Source: Bacillota bacterium (GTDB lineage: Bacteria > Bacillota > Clostridia > Peptostreptococcales > Anaerovoracaceae). Taken from it: DNA of 6,588 nucleotides. The notes beneath the pieces were generated by a model. That model had not been told where the DNA came from and did no database searches. It worked only from the letters and a program-made list of their open reading frames with translations. Of the stretch, positions 1-5,666 are shown in pieces; positions within the stretch are counted from its first letter, which is position 1, and each line of letters opens with the position of its first letter. Position numbers and translations under genes: made by a program. Location: assembly GCA_017619905.1 (NCBI GenBank), contig JAFZRK010000177.1, positions 1-6,588 on the forward strand, read 5' to 3'.

Positions 1-1082
1 GTGAAGTCCTGGAACGTTACGATGGGACCGAGCTGCGTCTTGCGCACTGAACCGGAGCCCATGAAGAACAGGTCCACGTCCAGGGAGTCCTTCATTGCGT
101 CCGCGAACACGCTTCCCAGGTTGGTCTGCATCCACCTGTCGGGGTGAGTAAGCTGCGAGTCGAAGTTCGCTACGACCTTGGCGTACTTAAGATCTGTCTT
201 GGCCTTTATCGCGGCGATCAGCTCCTCTATCCTCTCGTCCTTGGGGCAGTTCTGAGCGTTGATGGGCACCGGCTGCCACTTGTATTCGGCAACGCAGTGG
301 TTGTCGGTGTCCACGATGATGTCGAATCTTCCTATCTGATCCGTTCCTGTACCTGCCTGGACTATAAGGATGTCGTTCACCTTGGCGGGCTCGGTTATGA
401 ACGTGTGCGAGTGTCCGCCGATTATGACGTCCACGCCCCACGCGGGATCCAGCATCGCCGCAAGCTTCTTGTCCTCCTCAAAGCCGATGTGCGTAAGGAG
501 TATCGTAAAGTCTATGTCCAGCGCGTTGTACGCGTCGCAGATCTTTCCGACCTCCTGGGCCGCGTCCTGGATGCCTATGAACGATCCGATAAGGTTCTCG
601 CTCTTGGTCTGGGAGATGACTTCCTCAGTAAGGATGCCTATGAACAGGATCTTCATACCGTCGATTTCAAGGATGTAGTGCGAGTTGAAGAGCCGCGTGT
701 CGTTTCCCTTTATGTAAAGGTTAGCGTTGATTATCGGGAACGTGGCCAGCTTCTCAAGGAACAGCAGGTGCGCCACGCCGTAGTCGGTCTCGTGGTTGCC
801 GAGAGTTACGACGTCCGGTGCCAGAAGGTTTACTATCTGGATGGTGGACAGGCCGTGGAACTCACTGTCTATGACGGAGCCCCTGAACATGTCGCCCGCT
901 ATGGCGTACACCACGTTCGGGTCCTCGTTGCGGCACTTGTTGAGATATCCGGACAGCATGGATACGCCGCCGGTCAGTTTTTCGTCGACGTTCTCCGCGA
1001 GGAAGTCGCCGTGCATGTCGTTGGAGTGAAGGAGCGTCAGCTTCTTATAACGCCTGGTGTCTTCGTACTTGTTTTCCTGCAT
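1..1082 (-). CDS. 5'-nucleotidase / cyclic-phosphodiesterase-type metallophosphoesterase, cytoplasmic form (3' end outside window)
   Basis: The visible part is 360 residues and the gene runs off the left edge. It is predicted to hydrolyse nucleoside phosphates or related phosphomonoesters (UshA/YfkN superfamily). The N-terminal two-metal phosphoesterase domain is complete: TLLHSNDMHG (D22, H24), AIAGDMFRGS (D64), TLGNHETDYG (N96, catalytic pair H97/D100), LLTHIG (H198) and GGHSHT (H224, H226). The C-terminal substrate-binding domain begins near residue 318 with QTNLGSVFADAM and GSGSVR (R347). The start at 1082 is firm: an in-frame TAA lies at 1101-1103, and a GAAAGG Shine-Dalgarno sequence sits 9 nt upstream. 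The protein therefore cannot carry a signal peptide and begins with a charged, hydrophilic stretch, unlike exported UshA-type enzymes, so a cytoplasmic nucleotide-salvage or detoxification role is inferred. It lies 54 nt after the dipeptidase gene. The fold call is secure; the substrate is not predictable. Confidence 0.93.
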   Translation of the reverse strand, partial: MQENKYEDTRRYKKLTLLHSNDMHGDFLAENVDEKLTGGVSMLSGYLNKCRNEDPNVVYAIAGDMFRGSVIDSEFHGLSTIQIVNLLAPDVVTLGNHETDYGVAHLLFLEKLATFPIINANLYIKGNDTRLFNSHYILEIDGMKILFIGILTEEVISQTKSENLIGSFIGIQDAAQEVGKICDAYNALDIDFTILLTHIGFEEDKKLAAMLDPAWGVDVIIGGHSHTFITEPAKVNDILIVQAGTGTDQIGRFDIIVDTDNHCVAEYKWQPVPINAQNCPKDERIEELIAAIKAKTDLKYAKVVANFDSQLTHPDRWMQTNLGSVFADAMKDSLDVDLFFMGSGSVRKTQLGPIVTFQDF

Positions 1083-1091
1083 GTCTGTCTG

Positions 1092-1097
1092 CCTTTC
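1092..1097 (-). promoter_or_regulatory. Ribosome binding site of the nucleotidase gene
   Basis: GAAAGG on the minus strand, 9 nt before the ATG at 1080-1082. With the in-frame stop at 1101-1103 it fixes the start codon and rules out an upstream extension that could have encoded a signal peptide. Confidence 0.6.
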
Positions 1098-1111
1098 TTT
1101 TTATCTTCCGT

Positions 1112-1132
1112 AACAGAGGACCATCCCCTGTT
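1112..1132 (-). other. Intercistronic hairpin between dipeptidase and nucleotidase genes
   Basis: On the minus strand AACAGGGGA, loop TGG, then TCCTCTGTT can fold into a 9-bp stem with one G-U wobble and a 3-nt loop. It lies in the 54-nt gap, a few bases after the dipeptidase TGA and about 30 nt before the nucleotidase ATG. No T-run follows on either strand, so it is not a classical intrinsic terminator. It could be an RNA-processing or stabilising element, a weak attenuator, or chance. Confidence 0.4.
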
Positions 1133-1136
1133 TCAA

Positions 1137-1796
1137 TCATCTTCTGAGCGAGCTCACCGATACCGGGAACTCGAAATAAGTGTCGGGATACGGCTCGTCT
1201 TTCAGCATGAAGTGCCACCACTCGCAGTCTATCGACTCAAAATCCTCACTTCCCATAAGGTCCGCAAGGAACTGCCTGTTATTGTACTGCTCATCCGTAA
1301 TGCCCCTGTAGTCCGGGTGCGAAACTTCGCTGAAGAAGTCGAACGGGCTTCCCATGTCCAGCTCTTTTCCGGTCTTCATGTCCAGAAGAGTAAGGTCTAT
1401 GGCGCTTCCGCGGCTGTGGCTGGACTTGCTGGCGACGTAGCCATGTTTGAAGATATCCTGTTTTTCGATGTCAGGATAGAAGAACGGCTTCATCCGCTGG
1501 TCCAGATCCTCTATGCCCCAGAGCATGAAATGCTTTACCGCGCTCACGGGTCTGTAGGCATCGAACACCTTGAGCCGGTACCCGTGCACGTTGGCCTTGT
1601 TATCAACGGTCTTGAGCGCCCTTGCCGCCTCTATCGTCAGTATGGCGCAGGGTTCCTCGTAGCCGTCTATGCGGTCGCCCACGAAATTGTACGTGGAAAA
1701 ATACCGTATCTCCTGCACTATCCCCGGCACGTAGTCCGAGAGGAGCACGAACCCGGAGGAGTCGCCCGCAGCTTGCTGTTTGAGATCTGTCGCCAT
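1137..1796 (-). CDS. D-alanyl-D-alanine dipeptidase, VanX/DdpX family (peptidase M15D)
   Basis: A 219-residue zinc dipeptidase predicted to cleave D-Ala-D-Ala in the cytoplasm. All VanX landmarks are present with the family spacing: FDAYRPVSA with R82 (VanX R71), SSHSRGSAIDLTL with zinc ligands H127 and D134 (VanX H116, D123), and CEWWHF with catalytic E192 and zinc ligand H195 (VanX E181, H184). R to H is 45 residues and H to D is 7, as in VanX. MGSPFDFFSE is another family hallmark. The start at 1796 is preferred over an in-frame ATG at 1868 because that one would overlap the upstream gene by 68 nt, whereas 1796 has AAAGGA 7 nt before it. No signal peptide is visible. No vanH, ligase or VanRS genes are adjacent, so a role in D-Ala-D-Ala turnover or peptide salvage is more likely than glycopeptide resistance. 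Confidence 0.92.
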   Translation of the reverse strand: MATDLKQQAAGDSSGFVLLSDYVPGIVQEIRYFSTYNFVGDRIDGYEEPCAILTIEAARALKTVDNKANVHGYRLKVFDAYRPVSAVKHFMLWGIEDLDQRMKPFFYPDIEKQDIFKHGYVASKSSHSRGSAIDLTLLDMKTGKELDMGSPFDFFSEVSHPDYRGITDEQYNNRQFLADLMGSEDFESIDCEWWHFMLKDEPYPDTYFEFPVSVSSLRR

Positions 1797-1800
1797 CTGT

Positions 1801-2334
1801 CTATCCTTTATCTGTCCTGAAGAACAATTCTGAAAAATGCATGTCCGATTCTGTAAGCGCGGATGCATCCGCTATCCTGCAGTTTCTGAATCCGAAGCAC
1901 TTCGGGGGCCCGAAGCTGCTGCCCGCGCATGCTTCGGCCAGCGGCTCAAGGTCCGGGACGCAGGCATCTTCAAGATAGAACATGAAGAGCTCCTTAAGCC
2001 CCCGGACGAAGGACAGGTCCCGTATGTTCTCCCCGCGCAGGATGGACAGGTCCCTGAGCTCCGCAAAGCCGGAGATGAACCCGTAGTCCTTAAGCGGGGC
2101 AAATATGTAGCAGCCGGTGATCCTGCATCTGCTCAGAGCGTCCGTAACAGCCGAGTTCGAAAGATCCTCCGCCGCCAGCGTCACCTTCGGCGGTTTCATG
2201 TTGAACGCCGAGACAGTCTTCTCCCACGGAACAGGGCCGGACCGCACGGGCTTTCCGTCCGCGTTTATGCCTATGCTCAGATACGCGTTCTCTTCCGCTG
2301 CTTTTATCAGTTTTTCGTACTGGTCCTGCTGCAT
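1801..2334 (-). CDS. Hypothetical protein with leucine-rich-repeat-like segments
   Basis: A 177-residue protein that I cannot assign to a named family. Residues about 1-70 are mixed and polar. From about residue 86 there are three imperfect segments of roughly 22 residues in the style of SDS22/internalin leucine-rich repeats: ELRDLSILRGENIRDLSFV, LKELFMFYLEDACVPDLEPL and a degenerate KCFGFRNCRIADASAL. In each, a short L..L.F/I strand is followed by I/V-x-D-L and a hydrophobic residue. Such folds usually bind proteins, so a binding role is inferred only. There is no signal peptide, membrane segment or cell-wall anchor, so it is probably cytoplasmic. Five cysteines are spread through the protein. 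The ATG follows GAGG by 6 nt and begins 8 nt after the upstream acetyltransferase stops; its own stop is 4 nt before the dipeptidase gene. Confidence 0.8.
   Translation of the reverse strand: MQQDQYEKLIKAAEENAYLSIGINADGKPVRSGPVPWEKTVSAFNMKPPKVTLAAEDLSNSAVTDALSRCRITGCYIFAPLKDYGFISGFAELRDLSILRGENIRDLSFVRGLKELFMFYLEDACVPDLEPLAEACAGSSFGPPKCFGFRNCRIADASALTESDMHFSELFFRTDKG
1804..1809 (-). promoter_or_regulatory. Ribosome binding site choosing the dipeptidase start at 1796
   Basis: AAAGGA on the minus strand, 7 nt before the ATG at 1794-1796 and embedded in the last codons of the upstream gene, which stops at 1801-1803. It supports the shorter 219-aa dipeptidase and implies translational coupling across a 4-nt gap. 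Confidence 0.65.
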
Positions 2335-2342
2335 TTCCTGCC

Positions 2343-2744
2343 TCAGATCTTAACGAAACCCACGCAGCCGATGTCTGACATCCTCTTAAAGCCGAGCGAC
2401 TCATAGAACGCGACGGTCTCCGGCGTATCGTCGGTCATGAGCTCTACCTGCCGCACGTTTGGGAAACGCTCCAAAAGCGCATTTATCAACGCGGCCCCTA
2501 CGCCTGTCCTGCGATGCTCCGGGAACACCAGAACGTCCTGAATAAGAACGACTGTCACACCGTCGCCCACTGCGCGGACTATGCCTGCAAGCGCTCCGTC
2601 CTCATAAGCGGCCAGCGTCAGCAGAGAGTTTCCGAGACCCGCCTTAAGCGCTGCAGAATCGTCCGTGTAGGCAGTCCATCCGGCGGCGCCGTAGAGCCGA
2701 AGCATCTCTTCCTCGTTGTATTGCGAATATTCTCTGATCTCCAT
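2343..2744 (-). CDS. GNAT-family N-acetyltransferase, short form
   Basis: A 133-residue single-domain GNAT enzyme, predicted to transfer acetyl from acetyl-CoA to an amine whose identity cannot be read from the sequence. Motif A is clear: QDVLVFPEHRRTGVGAAL, with the acetyl-CoA pyrophosphate loop R78-R-T-G-V-G83. Motif B follows as DDTPETVAFYESLGFKR (about 105-121), the usual Y/F-x-x-x-G-F ending. The N-terminal GWTAYTDD segment is common in small Bacillota GNATs. The start at 2744 is chosen because GGGAG lies 5 nt upstream; the longer in-frame ATG at 2834 would overlap the preceding gene by about 80 nt and would add a stretch without GNAT character. It begins 11 nt after the 107-aa gene stops. 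Confidence 0.88.
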   Translation of the reverse strand: MEIREYSQYNEEEMLRLYGAAGWTAYTDDSAALKAGLGNSLLTLAAYEDGALAGIVRAVGDGVTVVLIQDVLVFPEHRRTGVGAALINALLERFPNVRQVELMTDDTPETVAFYESLGFKRMSDIGCVGFVKI

Positions 2745-2749
2745 AAGCG

Positions 2750-2754
2750 CTCCC
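2750..2754 (-). promoter_or_regulatory. Ribosome binding site choosing the short acetyltransferase start
   Basis: GGGAG on the minus strand, 5 nt before the ATG at 2742-2744 and in the gap just after the upstream TGA (2756-2758). It favours the 133-aa product over a 163-aa reading that starts inside the previous gene. Confidence 0.65.
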
Positions 2755-2755
2755 G

Positions 2756-3079
2756 TCACAGTTTTTCGTTTACAAAGTACGCCCGAACGGCGTTCTCGGT
2801 TATCATCACAGACTCCTGATGGAAGAACACGCACAGGTCCTTGGCGATCTCGTTCACCACGGAGTTATCAGCATCCATGAGCGACAGCACCAGCGTGTTC
2901 TCCTGCGAGAACCTTCCGTCCTCGTGGATGTATCCGCCCTGCTGCAGCGAAAAAGAGAACGCAACTTTATAACTGCGGCACACGTTCTTGAGTATGTTCG
3001 CGTACTTTTCCGTGTCGAACTTCTGTTCCAGAGTCTCCGAATCGTTGAGACCTACGTAGATCCTTGTTTCAGTCATCAT
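2756..3079 (-). CDS. Small conserved-looking hypothetical protein (possible DUF3574-like fold)
   Basis: A 107-residue protein, cytoplasmic by appearance, with no signal peptide or membrane segment. Three features recall the small alpha/beta DUF3574-type family: an opening strand ending in YVGLND, a central glycine turn (LQQGGYIHEDGRF, about 46-57) followed by a strand ENTLVLSLMD, and a C-terminal FFHQESVMI segment. This match is from memory of the family pattern and is tentative. There are two consecutive ATG codons (3079 and 3076); AGGCGG sits 5 and 8 nt upstream respectively, so either could be used. It starts 12 nt after the phosphatase gene and is followed 11 nt later by the small acetyltransferase, so it is probably co-translated with them. 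Function unknown. Confidence 0.8.
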   Translation of the reverse strand: MMTETRIYVGLNDSETLEQKFDTEKYANILKNVCRSYKVAFSFSLQQGGYIHEDGRFSQENTLVLSLMDADNSVVNEIAKDLCVFFHQESVMITENAVRAYFVNEKL

Positions 3080-3091
3080 TCTGACCGCCTG

Positions 3092-4303
3092 CTATTTTGT
3101 GAGCCGATCTATAAGACCGTCCACCTGGGCGGCAGTCATGCCGGCCTTTATAAGATAATCCTTTGCGAACTGCGCAAGATCCGCGGTCTTAAGATCTACG
3201 TCCTTGCTTCCCGCTACTGTATACATCATGGCGATGAGGTTCTTGTCAAGTATTATATCGTATTTTTTCTTGTCTTTCGCCTCGGTTATCTCGTAATAGT
3301 TGTCGTAGGTGACCATGTAGTCGTCCACGATCTCCTGATACGACGCGCCGCAGAGCATCTCTATCAGCATGCACACGAAACCGGTGCGGTCCTTGCCCTC
3401 TGTGCAGTGGATGAGATACGGACCGTCCTTTTCCAGCATTGCGGTGAAGCCCTGCGCTATCTTGGCGGTAAAATCTTCCGCCGTAAAGTTCATGCTCATG
3501 GCCAGAGGAACGACGTTTCCTGCTTCGTAGAGGGACTTGAAATGCGGGGAGTTGAAATCGTCCTTAGCCATGTACTTTTCGATCTTCGCGTCGTTGTCAG
3601 CAAGGTCGATTATGCAGCTGATTCCCGCCTCTTTTATGAGCTTGTCCACGTACGGAGCCCTGTTGTGCTGGTTGTCGCACGGGGACGCGGAGCGGTAGAT
3701 GATGCCTTCCTTGAGATCTCCGACCTTCATGTTGCGGAAGTTCGCGAACACTTCGTCGCTGGGATACTTCTCACGCTCGTCGTAGTAGGAGATGTCGCGG
3801 GCCTCCTGGATGTCCCTGTAGGTGCCATGCTCGTTGAGATAGACGCTGGCGGTGCAGTGCATGTCCAGTTTCGCCTCCTCGTAGAGCGATATCTTCTTTC
3901 CCGCGTACAGGCCGCCTTCGTCCCAAAGGTCCTGGCCGTAGTTTATGGCCGCCTTTATGTAGTCGTAGCCCGGATAGGCAATGAGCAGCGGATCGCCGGC
4001 ATCCACGTAGTAGCCGCTGTAATACGGAATGTCTTCCAGCGTGTAGTCGTTGGAGAACACCACCTTTACGCTGTCGCCGTACACGAATCCAAGCTTGTTG
4101 AAGTCGTCTATGGTCATCTTTATGTAGACGCCTCCGAACTCCGGCTCGTGCTCTATTGCCAGCCCCTCAACCTTAAGAGTAGTATCCTCGGGTTCGGTGT
4201 TGCTGTTGCTGCTGTTGCTGTTGTTTCCGCTTCCGCACGCGGCGAGCGGCAGGCACATTGCCAGCACAAGCAGAAGCGCTATCACTTGCTTGGCTCTTTT
4301 CAT
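3092..4303 (-). CDS. Lipoprotein tyrosine/dual-specificity phosphatase with extra N-terminal domain
   Basis: A 403-residue protein. Residues 1-23 are a lipoprotein signal peptide (MKRAK, hydrophobic core, LAAC with acylated C23), so it should be anchored outside the membrane. An Asn/Ser linker (24-40) follows. Residues about 43-145 form a separate domain with GDSVKVVFSNDYTLEDIPYY and LLIAYPGYDYIKAAINYG, resembling the C-terminal beta domain of SAM hydroxide adenosyltransferases. That resemblance is inferred and catalysis there is not expected, because the partner domain is missing. Residues about 185-400 are an atypical tyrosine phosphatase: ANFRNMKVGDL, the IIYRSASP strand, then the P-loop HCTEGKDRTG with nucleophile C300 and R306. 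The GKDRTG loop is typical of the bacterial Y_phosphatase3 type, which act on phosphotyrosine or phosphoinositides. Start: ATG with GAGG 8 nt upstream. The 44-nt upstream gap is one of the largest in the cluster. Confidence 0.92.
   Translation of the reverse strand: MKRAKQVIALLLVLAMCLPLAACGSGNNSNSSNSNTEPEDTTLKVEGLAIEHEPEFGGVYIKMTIDDFNKLGFVYGDSVKVVFSNDYTLEDIPYYSGYYVDAGDPLLIAYPGYDYIKAAINYGQDLWDEGGLYAGKKISLYEEAKLDMHCTASVYLNEHGTYRDIQEARDISYYDEREKYPSDEVFANFRNMKVGDLKEGIIYRSASPCDNQHNRAPYVDKLIKEAGISCIIDLADNDAKIEKYMAKDDFNSPHFKSLYEAGNVVPLAMSMNFTAEDFTAKIAQGFTAMLEKDGPYLIHCTEGKDRTGFVCMLIEMLCGASYQEIVDDYMVTYDNYYEITEAKDKKKYDIILDKNLIAMMYTVAGSKDVDLKTADLAQFAKDYLIKAGMTAAQVDGLIDRLTK
4198..4227 (-). repeat. Asn/Ser triplet-repeat tract in the lipoprotein linker
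   Basis: Alternating AAC and AGC codons encode NSNSSNSN just after the lipidated cysteine of the phosphatase. It reads as a low-complexity flexible tether that holds the enzyme off the membrane. The near-identical codons make it a plausible place for replication slippage in whole-codon steps, which would change tether length without frameshift. Confidence 0.7.
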
Positions 4304-4347
4304 ATCTCTTACCTCATTGACCTGAATGCTCTATCCTGATCCGGTGC

Positions 4348-4986
4348 TCAGTCCGACGGCGCGTCGAACAGCTGACCGGGAAGTTTCTCTTTCTTTTTGT
4401 ACGGGAAGGTCCTGTCGAATTCCTGAACGTCCGCCTCGTCCACGTAGTAGCCCCGGGGCGTCTGATACACACCGGCAACTTTGTCCAGATATCCGGGAAT
4501 CAACTCTTTGCAAAGGAAGAACGAGTCGTCCGCCCCCTCCGGAAGATCGTGGTAGCGTATTCCGAACCTTCTGGCAAAGCTGAAGCCGCTCTTGCCGTAG
4601 AAATCAATGTTTCCTTCGAACAGGACCGCGCCGAAGCCCATATCCGCGGCTTTTTCCAGCGAATAGTCCAGCAGTATCTTTCCGTATCCCTTGCGCTTAA
4701 GCTCCGGGGCTATGCATATGGGACCCATCGTCAGGACGTCCGCGGTCCCGCCGCCGTCCTCCTCTATTACGGTCCTCATGAACATGTTCTGCCCTATTAT
4801 GCGCCCGTCCTTCTCCATTACGAAGTCCAGTTCCTTTACGAAAGCCGGATCGTCCCTCAGGACATGCAGAAGGTAGTGCTCGCTGCACCCCGGACGGTAG
4901 ACGTTCCAGAACGACTCCCTTACAAGTTCCTCTACGGTCCGGAAGTCCTCTTCTTTTTCCAAACGTATATTAATATCTTTCTTCAT
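4348..4986 (-). CDS. GNAT-family N-acetyltransferase, YhbS-like
   Basis: A 212-residue acetyltransferase. The GNAT core occupies about residues 5-140: INIRLEKEEDFRTVEELV (first strand and helix), GRIIGQNMF, then motif A VLTMGPICIAPELKRKGYGK, in which K97-R-K-G-Y-G102 forms the acetyl-CoA pyrophosphate loop. GAVLFEGNIDFYGKSGF is the motif B region. A C-terminal extension (about 150-212) containing FFLCKELIPGYL and GVYQTPRGYYVDE matches the arrangement of COG3153/YhbS-type proteins, where the residues after the core help shape the substrate pocket. The substrate cannot be predicted. The start codon overlaps the stop of the upstream 222-aa gene as ATGA (4983-4986), with GAGG 7 nt upstream, so the two are translationally coupled. 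It is unrelated at close range to the smaller GNAT further along the cluster. Confidence 0.9.
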   Translation of the reverse strand: MKKDINIRLEKEEDFRTVEELVRESFWNVYRPGCSEHYLLHVLRDDPAFVKELDFVMEKDGRIIGQNMFMRTVIEEDGGGTADVLTMGPICIAPELKRKGYGKILLDYSLEKAADMGFGAVLFEGNIDFYGKSGFSFARRFGIRYHDLPEGADDSFFLCKELIPGYLDKVAGVYQTPRGYYVDEADVQEFDRTFPYKKKEKLPGQLFDAPSD

Positions 4987-5651
4987 TCTTTTTCCTCACC
5001 GGCAAACCCGAAGAACTCTCTGAGCCCCGGCCTTTCCCTGAGCATTTTCGCGGTAAATCCGTAGTGGGCAGCCGCGGAGAGCGTCACGACGTTCTCCAGG
5101 AACTCGTCGTAGGGCAGGTCCTGCCATTCCTCCGGTACGGGAGTGTGTATGGTACCGCCGTCGTTGTGGCCTCCACCCCACCACCAGGCCTCGTCCAGCT
5201 CCGCCTCGTAGGTGCCGTCGTCCATCTTGTTGAAGGCGTACCACGAAGCCCATTCGCGCATGTCCTTGGGCGTATTGGGCCCCTCGTAATGCTGCGCGTC
5301 GTGCGGAAGTTCCGAATAGTCCGGATCGCCTTTCTCCGCAGAACGCCTGTAGACGACGAACTGTTCGCCGCTCTCCTGCGGCCTGCGTTCGAACGTTACG
5401 GGACCGGCTTTGTATATCCTCTGCCGCCTTCCGGGCACGCGGTTCTCCTCATTTATGATGACGGAGAACGCCTTGAACGGCGTCTTGCGTTCAAATTCCT
5501 TATCGAGCTTGTATTCCTTAAGCTCCTTCTCCAGATCCCAGGGGCTTCCCCAGGCGGTGCTGTAAGAACTGGATCCGTCGCTCATTACATAGTAATAGCC
5601 GACTTCGGTATCGTTGTAATAGACTTTATAATAATCCTTCAGATAGCTCAT
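4983..5651 (-). CDS. Uncharacterised acidic, aromatic-rich protein
   Basis: A 222-residue protein that I do not recognise. It has no signal peptide or membrane segment. The N-terminus is tyrosine-rich (YLKDYYKVYYNDTEVGYYYV). A highly charged middle (about 40-110) resembles a beta-rich domain with alternating basic and acidic residues. A distinctive segment at about 151-176 contains ELDEAWWWGGGHNDGGTIHT, which is unusual and dense in Trp, Gly and His/Asp. The C-terminus (178-216) looks helical: LPYDEFLENVVTLSAAAHYGFT followed by an Arg-rich turn. Coding status is strong: GGAGG lies 4 nt before the ATG, it starts 15 nt after the membrane methyltransferase stops, and its stop overlaps the next ATG in an ATGA junction. 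The Trp/His/Asp segment could be a ligand- or metal-binding site, which is speculation. Confidence 0.8.
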   Translation of the reverse strand: MSYLKDYYKVYYNDTEVGYYYVMSDGSSSYSTAWGSPWDLEKELKEYKLDKEFERKTPFKAFSVIINEENRVPGRRQRIYKAGPVTFERRPQESGEQFVVYRRSAEKGDPDYSELPHDAQHYEGPNTPKDMREWASWYAFNKMDDGTYEAELDEAWWWGGGHNDGGTIHTPVPEEWQDLPYDEFLENVVTLSAAAHYGFTAKMLRERPGLREFFGFAGEEKE

Positions 5652-5666
5652 TCTGCCTCCGCCGGC

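Noticed and set aside
1112..1132. Intrinsic terminator
   Set aside because: A stem is present, but no run of T follows it in either direction.
1083..1136. Promoter in the gap before the nucleotidase gene (TTGAAA as a -35)
   Set aside because: The hexamer 17 nt downstream is TTACGG, a poor -10, and it overlaps the hairpin. Not supported.
1137..1796. Vancomycin-resistance gene vanX
   Set aside because: The active site matches the family, but there is no van context, so a resistance label is not justified.
144..1820. 558-codon plus-strand open frame
   Set aside because: It runs antisense across two genes with complete catalytic motifs, in mirrored codon register, and has no recognisable domain. 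The gap between the two genes is read straight through.
1797..1868. N-terminal extension of the dipeptidase from an ATG at 1868
   Set aside because: It would overlap the upstream coding region by 68 nt, and the ribosome site at 1804-1809 fits the ATG at 1796 instead.
2745..2834. N-terminal extension of the small acetyltransferase from an ATG at 2834
   Set aside because: It lies inside the 107-aa gene, has no GNAT character, and the GGGAG at 2750-2754 serves the ATG at 2744.
2819..4339. 506-codon plus-strand open frame
   Set aside because: It is the mirror of the lipoprotein phosphatase gene and part of the 107-aa gene; its valine- and leucine-rich composition is what reverse complementing those codons gives. 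No family resemblance.
4304..4347. Promoter or riboswitch upstream of the phosphatase gene
   Set aside because: The 44-nt gap shows a ribosome site but no convincing -10/-35 pair or stem structure.
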